Of a stretch of DNA of 64,000 nucleotides, positions 59,995 through 64,000 are shown piece after piece. The stretch's first letter is position 1, and every line of letters begins with the position of its first letter. The position numbers were made by a program, and so were the translations under genes. The notes under the pieces are model-generated. The model had not been told where the DNA came from, ran no database searches, and was given only the letters and a program-made list of their open reading frames with translations. The stretch is taken from assembly GCA_038212445.1 (NCBI GenBank), contig JBBQUM010000035.1:13588-77587 (forward strand), in the 5' to 3' direction. Source of the DNA: TMP-7 sp038212445. GTDB lineage: Bacteria; Acidobacteriota; Terriglobia; Bryobacterales; Bryobacteraceae.

Positions 59995-60351
59995 ATGGAT
60001 CCTCACCGCTCCGTGCGAATGTCAGAAGCCCTCCGCGAAGAACTCGACGAGTTGATTGAATACGAGATGTCTGATCCGCGCGTCACCGGCGTCACAGTAA
60101 CCGAAGTACTACTGTCGCCCGATCGCAAGAAGGCCCAGGTCCGAGTCGCCATGCCGGCTGATGAACAGGCGCGCAAAGATGCGCTTGAAGCCCTCGAACA
60201 CGCTCGTGGCTTCCTCAAACGCGAAGTCGGCCTGCGGCTCATGATGTTCCGCATGCCCGAACTTTACTTCGAGGCGGACGTCGCTGCAAATCTCACCATT
60301 CGCATGGAGAGCCTGCTGAAGCGGGTAAAAAAAGGCCGCCCGCGCGACTAG
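59995..60351 (+). CDS. rbfA: 30S ribosome-binding factor RbfA
   Basis: Helps 16S rRNA 5' end processing and late 30S assembly. From ATG 59995 the protein has 118 aa in a KH-like fold: HRSVRMSEALREELDELIEY, SDPRVTGVTVTEVLLSPDRK and MPELYFEADVAANLTIRMES. An in-frame TTG at 59986 would add three residues. Its usual operon partners (nusA, infB, truB) are absent here. No clear ribosome binding site is visible before the ATG. Confidence 0.93.
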   Translation: MDPHRSVRMSEALREELDELIEYEMSDPRVTGVTVTEVLLSPDRKKAQVRVAMPADEQARKDALEALEHARGFLKREVGLRLMMFRMPELYFEADVAANLTIRMESLLKRVKKGRPRD

Positions 60352-60375
60352 CGCACCGCGTCGGAGCGAACAAGG

Positions 60376-60942
60376 CTACTTCTTCGCCGATACGGACGTC
60401 TTCTTAGCTGCCGGCGTACCTTCTTTGAGTAGATCGGTGATCACAGCACGAAGGTGCGCTTCGTCCTGTAGCTTCTCATCGCCATTGAACGGACTCTGCA
60501 CCCGGATCATACCTTTACGGTCAATTACCGCAACCTGCGGCACAACCCAGCGCTCGTTTTCGTTGATCTTCATGAAGCCCAATACGGGGGCCTGCTCGGT
60601 TGCGCCCACCGGGAAGGTGACGCCGTACTCCTTGATGAAGTCGTTGACCAGCATGATCGCCATCTGATTCGATGCCACGGCAATAGGCTGAAAACCCTGC
60701 GGGCCCAGTTCCTTGTAGAGCTTGGAAAGCATCTTGCACTCCGCCTGGCAGTGCGGGCAGGTGGTCATGATAAAGGACAGTACCACCACCTTGCCTTTGT
60801 AACGGCTCAGCAAGTCCTGCTTGCCGCCGGGGTAGTTGATCACAAACTCCGGAGCCTGGCGTGGCAGTTTATAGTCGCCGGCCACCGCCGGCAAGAGGAA
60901 TAATCCCAGTGAAAGTGCTGCTGCAACAACAACTCGACTCAT
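60376..60942 (-). CDS. Exported redoxin (TlpA/peroxiredoxin-like)
   Basis: A 188-aa protein with signal peptide (VVVAAALSLGLFLLPAVAG) and a thioredoxin fold. The active site is CPHC at residues 62-65 (VVLSFIMTTCPHCQAECKML), with VVPQVAVIDRKGMIRVQSP as the cis-Pro region. The C-terminus is Lys/Ala-rich. It probably works in periplasmic thiol redox chemistry. It lies 7 bp after the metallopeptidase gene, so the two are likely co-transcribed; it is convergent with rbfA. Confidence 0.9.
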   Translation of the reverse strand: MSRVVVAAALSLGLFLLPAVAGDYKLPRQAPEFVINYPGGKQDLLSRYKGKVVVLSFIMTTCPHCQAECKMLSKLYKELGPQGFQPIAVASNQMAIMLVNDFIKEYGVTFPVGATEQAPVLGFMKINENERWVVPQVAVIDRKGMIRVQSPFNGDEKLQDEAHLRAVITDLLKEGTPAAKKTSVSAKK

Positions 60943-60949
60943 TGTTTTA

Positions 60950-62200
60950 TCAGTCTACCGTAGTGGAAACGGGCGGTGCCGGAAGCCCTTCCAGACTCGA
61001 AACCCGCTTCCCTTCTAATCGGACGTGGAACGCGCCCCGTTCGTTGCGCCCCTCCATCTCCGTTGCTGAATCGACTGTGAATTCGATGCTTTTCGACTTC
61101 CCCTTCAGCACGCTGCGATACATCCCGAACCACCGGTCGGCCCAACTCTCTGTTTCCCATTCCGACGCATACGCGAGCACCGCGTGCTTGTCTTTCTTGC
61201 CTTCGTAAATCCGAAAATCGCCCCCGCGCCAGTGCGGCGACAACTTCAACGCCTCATCCCGCGTCACGTACTGCTCCCCCAGAATCTGGTGATCGAACTC
61301 CCCCACCGAGCCTGCCGTCAACAATTGATAATGCCGCGGCTCCGGCACCTCGGGCGGGGTCACCGTCACCGGCGTCTCCCGCGTGAAGTACATCGAAGGA
61401 TGGAGAATCTCTGAACTCGAACGGGGCGCCCGTTTGAAGACCTCTGAAAAGCCCTGCTTCCCTAGTTGCTTGAAGACAGCATCCTGAAACAAAACTCCCT
61501 GGTTGTACGGAAACACCATCGATTCCCGCAGGTACAGCGGCGCTCCATCAAATACCGGATACTGCGATCCGCTTGAGCCGCCCGCGCCGCGCATGGTGTC
61601 AAGAATCACATCCGACGGACGCGCCTCACCACCGCTCAGCTTGGAACTGTAGGCCCACATGAGCCACGTCGCCTGCCCCTCCATCACCGCTTCCCGCGCC
61701 GTCGCATCGTCGTCGCTCTGATTGCCCTTGCTGATGTATTTCGAGAGCGAATACTGCTGATCGGCCAGCGCATGCGCGAGTTCGTGCACCAGTACAATGC
61801 GCTGCTCAATAAAGGTTGACGAGCTTTCCGTGATGAACAGCCGCTTCTTGTTGTAGTCGTAAAAAGCTGCAGCCTGCTCGGTCACCAGATCCACCGTCGC
61901 CTTCTCCAGGTCGAACTCCTCCGGCACCAGGCCGAACAGCTTCAACGTCAGCGCCTCAACCCGCATCTCCTCGGGCTTCACCACCTCCTTCAGCCGCTTC
62001 TGGACGAAGGTATGCAACTGCTCCTTCGAAATGAAGTCTGCCGGGACCTTCCTTTTCACCTTCCAGCCAGTGATCTCGCTCAGCCCCGACATGATGTCGT
62101 CGATCTGCCCGAACAGCAGACGCGACTCTTCGTTCGGTGTCGAGACCTTCTGTGCGAAGCAAATCGCCGCGGCCAAAAGGAGGATGAAAATTCGTCGCAT
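60950..62200 (-). CDS. Exported zinc metallopeptidase-like protein
   Basis: A 416-aa protein with signal peptide (MRRIFILLLAAAICFAQ). HELAH at residues 139-143 (IVLVHELAHALADQQYSL) is a zincin HExxH motif, and downstream AREAVMEGQATWLMWAYSSK may supply the third ligand. The rest is unassigned, with a C-terminal beta-rich part. I cannot name a peptidase family, and it may be inactive or chaperone-like. It precedes the redoxin gene by 7 bp, suggesting a joint role outside the cytoplasm. Confidence 0.72.
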   Translation of the reverse strand: MRRIFILLLAAAICFAQKVSTPNEESRLLFGQIDDIMSGLSEITGWKVKRKVPADFISKEQLHTFVQKRLKEVVKPEEMRVEALTLKLFGLVPEEFDLEKATVDLVTEQAAAFYDYNKKRLFITESSSTFIEQRIVLVHELAHALADQQYSLSKYISKGNQSDDDATAREAVMEGQATWLMWAYSSKLSGGEARPSDVILDTMRGAGGSSGSQYPVFDGAPLYLRESMVFPYNQGVLFQDAVFKQLGKQGFSEVFKRAPRSSSEILHPSMYFTRETPVTVTPPEVPEPRHYQLLTAGSVGEFDHQILGEQYVTRDEALKLSPHWRGGDFRIYEGKKDKHAVLAYASEWETESWADRWFGMYRSVLKGKSKSIEFTVDSATEMEGRNERGAFHVRLEGKRVSSLEGLPAPPVSTTVD

Positions 62201-62250
62201 GTGGGAAGTACGCTACAATCTAGTTTCCACTCAATTCTCTGGAGAACCAA

Positions 62251-62382
62251 ATGGCAGACGACAAGTTATATACCGCTGTGAACCTCGGTAGCGGCACTTT
62301 CCTGATTAGCAAACCCAAGCGTAAAGCTCACAAAAGACGCCAGTCAAAGCTCAAAGGCACCGTCCGCGGCGCTCGCAAGTAA
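62251..62382 (+). CDS. Small basic protein, 43 aa
   Basis: ATG 62251 to TAA 62382 encodes 43 residues beginning MADDKLYTAVNLGSGTFLIS. The second half is highly basic (KPKRKAHKRRQSKLKGTVRG). GGAG in TCTGGAGAACCAAATG gives a good ribosome binding site. The sequence ends 8 bp before the GTG of the enolase-superfamily gene. The basic tail could bind nucleic acid, as in small ribosome-associated proteins, but no family is recognised. The clear start signals and biased composition favour a real gene. Confidence 0.65.
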   Translation: MADDKLYTAVNLGSGTFLISKPKRKAHKRRQSKLKGTVRGARK

Positions 62383-62390
62383 CTGTTCCG

Positions 62391-63692
62391 GTGAAAATCA
62401 CCGACCTTAAAATTTATCCGGTCGCCGTAGCCGACCCTCCCCTTCGCAGTTCATATGGTCTGCACGCGCCCTACGCGCTGCGGACCATCCTCGAACTCAC
62501 CACCACCGACGGAATCACCGGCATCAGTGAGACCTATGGCGGCGATCAGCAGATCGCAACCTATGAGTCGTTGAAGCCGCGGATCGTCGGTATGGATCTG
62601 TTCCAACTCACCGCCCTTTGGCGCGACCTCACGGTGGCCAACCCCGACGGGAATCGTAGCCAGACCTGGCAGGTTCCTGGCGAAAATCCGGCGGACCGTG
62701 GGACGCGAGCGTTCGCGGCCATCGAGATCGCCTGTCTCGACGCGATCGGCAAAGCAGTCAACAAGCCGTTGTGCGACGTGGTGGGCGGCCGCGCCCGCGA
62801 CGAAGCGCCTTTCTCCGCCTATCTGTTCTACAAGCATGCCGGCGGCGGCGGCACCGGCGACGACGCCCGCGAGGATGAGTACGGCGAAGGACTCTCGGCT
62901 GAACAGATGGTGAAGCAGTGCCGCCAGTTCGTCGCCAACTACGGGTTCAAAGAGATCAAGCTGAAAGGCGGTGTCCTCGAACCCGCTGAAGAGATCCGAA
63001 CCATCCAGAAACTTCGCGAGGACTTCGGCGCCAGTTATCCCCTCCGCATCGATCCCAACTGCGCCTGGAGCGTCGACACTTCCGTCGAAATCGGCCGAGC
63101 CTTGAAGCAAGAACTATCGGACGGTGGCTATCTCGAGGACCCCTGCGCGGAGATCGACGGCATGGCTGAAGTTCGCCGCCGCCTGCTCGCTGAAGGCAAC
63201 CATACGCTATTCGCTAGTAACGTGGCAGTCACCTGTTTCGCCCACGTTCCTCAGGCCTGGAAGGCCGACGGCGTCCAGATTGTCCTCTCCGACCCTCACT
63301 ACTGGGGCGGCATCCGCAAACAGCAGCAACTCTCGCATCTCTGCGAAACACTCGGCATGGGCTTGTCCATGCATTCGAATAATCACCTTGGCGTGAGCAT
63401 GATGATTATGGCCCACGCGGCAGCATCCAGCCCTCACCTCACACACGCTTGCGACACTCACTATCCCTGGCAATCGGCGAAGGATGAAGTGGTGGTCGGC
63501 GGACGCGTCCCCATCGTCAACGGCTGCGTGCGCATCACCGACAAACCCGGACTCGGCGTCGACCTCGATTACGACCAGCTTGCCCGCGGCGTCGAGCGCT
63601 ACCAAAAACTCCCGTACCGTAAGCGCGACGATGAGGCTGAGATGCGCCAGCATGTCGACCCGAATTGGCGACGTATCCTCCCCCGCTGGTAA
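62391..63692 (+). CDS. Enolase-superfamily dehydratase, glucarate dehydratase-like
   Basis: A 433-aa enzyme from GTG 62391. The capping domain begins MKITDLKIYPVAVADPPLRS. In the barrel, Lys190 and Lys192 (EIKLKGG) match the KxK motif. Metal ligands are Asp221/Asn223 (RIDPNCAW) and Glu249 (YLEDPCAE), with a further barrel acid expected after that. His332 in SMHSNNHLGVSMM matches the His base of the glucarate dehydratase subgroup. It would dehydrate an acid sugar such as D-glucarate. Substrate within the subgroup is not certain. No transporter or aldolase gene is adjacent. Confidence 0.88.
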   Translation: MKITDLKIYPVAVADPPLRSSYGLHAPYALRTILELTTTDGITGISETYGGDQQIATYESLKPRIVGMDLFQLTALWRDLTVANPDGNRSQTWQVPGENPADRGTRAFAAIEIACLDAIGKAVNKPLCDVVGGRARDEAPFSAYLFYKHAGGGGTGDDAREDEYGEGLSAEQMVKQCRQFVANYGFKEIKLKGGVLEPAEEIRTIQKLREDFGASYPLRIDPNCAWSVDTSVEIGRALKQELSDGGYLEDPCAEIDGMAEVRRRLLAEGNHTLFASNVAVTCFAHVPQAWKADGVQIVLSDPHYWGGIRKQQQLSHLCETLGMGLSMHSNNHLGVSMMIMAHAAASSPHLTHACDTHYPWQSAKDEVVVGGRVPIVNGCVRITDKPGLGVDLDYDQLARGVERYQKLPYRKRDDEAEMRQHVDPNWRRILPRW

Positions 63693-63710
63693 CGCCGCGT
63701 TTCACGGCTT

Positions 63711-63850
63711 TTTTCGCCTGACGGCAAGTGGATCCTACCGTTCAACCTGGGCTCGTCCTACGACGTCACCGCCGGCGGCGAACGCTTCGTCATAAATATG
63801 TCACGCGACGAGAGTCAGTCATCCCCGATCACGATTATCACGACTGGCGA
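63711..63850 (+). pseudogene. C-terminal scrap of a kinase/TolB-type protein
   Basis: A frame without start or beginning reads FSPDGKWILPFNLGSSYDVT then AGGERFVINMSRDESQSSPI and TIITT. This matches the end of the WD40/TolB-like C-terminal region of acidobacterial Ser/Thr kinase fusions, whose tail usually reads DVTPDGxRFL...PITVV. The rest of that gene is absent upstream (the enolase-superfamily gene ends at 63692). The next gene is an intact kinase start, so the scrap probably came from deletion between kinase paralogues. Confidence 0.55.
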
Positions 63851-63879
63851 AATCTACTTAAGCGGTAGAATGACTCATC

Positions 63880-64000
63880 GTGGTTCGCGGTACCAAACTG
63901 GGTCCGTATGAAATCCTCGAACCGCTGGGCGCCGGCGGCATGGGAGAGGTGTATAAGGCGCGCGACACCCGCCTCAACCGGACCGTCGCCATCAAAGTCC
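63880..64000 (+). CDS. Ser/Thr protein kinase, PknB type (5' end only)
   Basis: From GTG 63880 the frame is open to the window edge (40 codons). It reads GTKLGPYEILEPLGAGGMGE and VYKARDTRLNRTVAIKV, the glycine-rich loop and the ATP-binding Lys of bacterial Hanks-type kinases. In this lineage such kinases often carry a membrane helix and TolB/WD40 or TPR repeats at the C-terminus, but that part lies outside the window. Confidence 0.88.
   Translation, partial: MVRGTKLGPYEILEPLGAGGMGEVYKARDTRLNRTVAIKV

Noticed and set aside
1..64000. CRISPR arrays, insertion sequences, prophage or toxin-antitoxin modules
   Set aside because: No regularly spaced repeats, transposase, integrase or phage structural genes were found on either strand.

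Overview
The window looks like a chromosomal segment of an Acidobacterium of the Solibacter/Bryobacter type. This rests on lineage-marking families: four acidobacterial duplicated permeases (ADOP), each paired with a PadR regulator; two secreted proteins ending in the C-terminal domain first catalogued in Solibacter (TIGR03437); many glycoside hydrolases; and a PknB-type Ser/Thr kinase beginning at the right edge. Base composition is fairly uniform and GC-rich. I see no tRNA, rRNA, CRISPR array, insertion sequence or prophage.

Layout. 1-5390 (minus): DUF1844 protein (cut by the edge), GH20 hexosaminidase, and an ADOP permease with its PadR. 5543-11700 (plus): two more PadR-ADOP pairs. 11757-13383: an ECF sigma factor, a cupin anti-sigma-like protein and a DinB protein, overlapping or nearly so. 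13380-17832: purH, an NAD-type isocitrate dehydrogenase and a Tat-exported GH3 enzyme. 17920-20721: a tight three-gene unit (membrane-anchored thioredoxin-fold protein, SDR, unknown 373-aa protein). 20782-23871: the fourth PadR-ADOP pair. 23878-28880 (minus): probable operon of TlpA thioredoxin, GlcD-like FAD oxidase, ABM monooxygenase, double cyclophilin and Hsp70-like ATPase. 28881-30648: no intact large gene; it holds a multiply frameshifted propeller/TPR remnant. 30649-40347: EamA transporter, PfkB sugar kinase, exported ankyrin protein, polytopic membrane protein, histidine kinase/LuxR regulator pair and ComEC. 40349-42727 (minus): GH15 enzyme and a tandem DUF2007 protein. 42826-47693: a promoter with a 184-nt leader, a secreted GH36-like enzyme, and a secreted PQQ-propeller/TIGR03437 protein. 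47746-49647: YtxH protein and 1-pyrroline-5-carboxylate dehydrogenase. 49761-55357 (minus): four-gene beta-oxidation operon. 55417-58524: a frameshifted gene, a second TIGR03437 protein and a decayed GH39 xylosidase. 58561-63692: orphan AAA+ ATPase, rbfA, redoxin, metallopeptidase, a 43-codon basic protein and an enolase-superfamily dehydratase. 63711-64000: the C-terminal scrap of a kinase/TolB protein, then the start of an intact kinase gene.

The biology is that of a free-living polymer degrader: exported glycosidases, fatty-acid and proline catabolism, redox and folding functions, and expanded regulator/permease families. Gene decay is prominent, with four broken genes, all belonging to families common in this lineage. 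The least explained items are the 17920-20721 gene trio, the structured leader at 42861, the 43-aa protein at 62251 and the orphan AAA+ ATPase. Start codons were chosen from overlaps, Shine-Dalgarno sequences and family length, and several differ from the longest possible reading frame.
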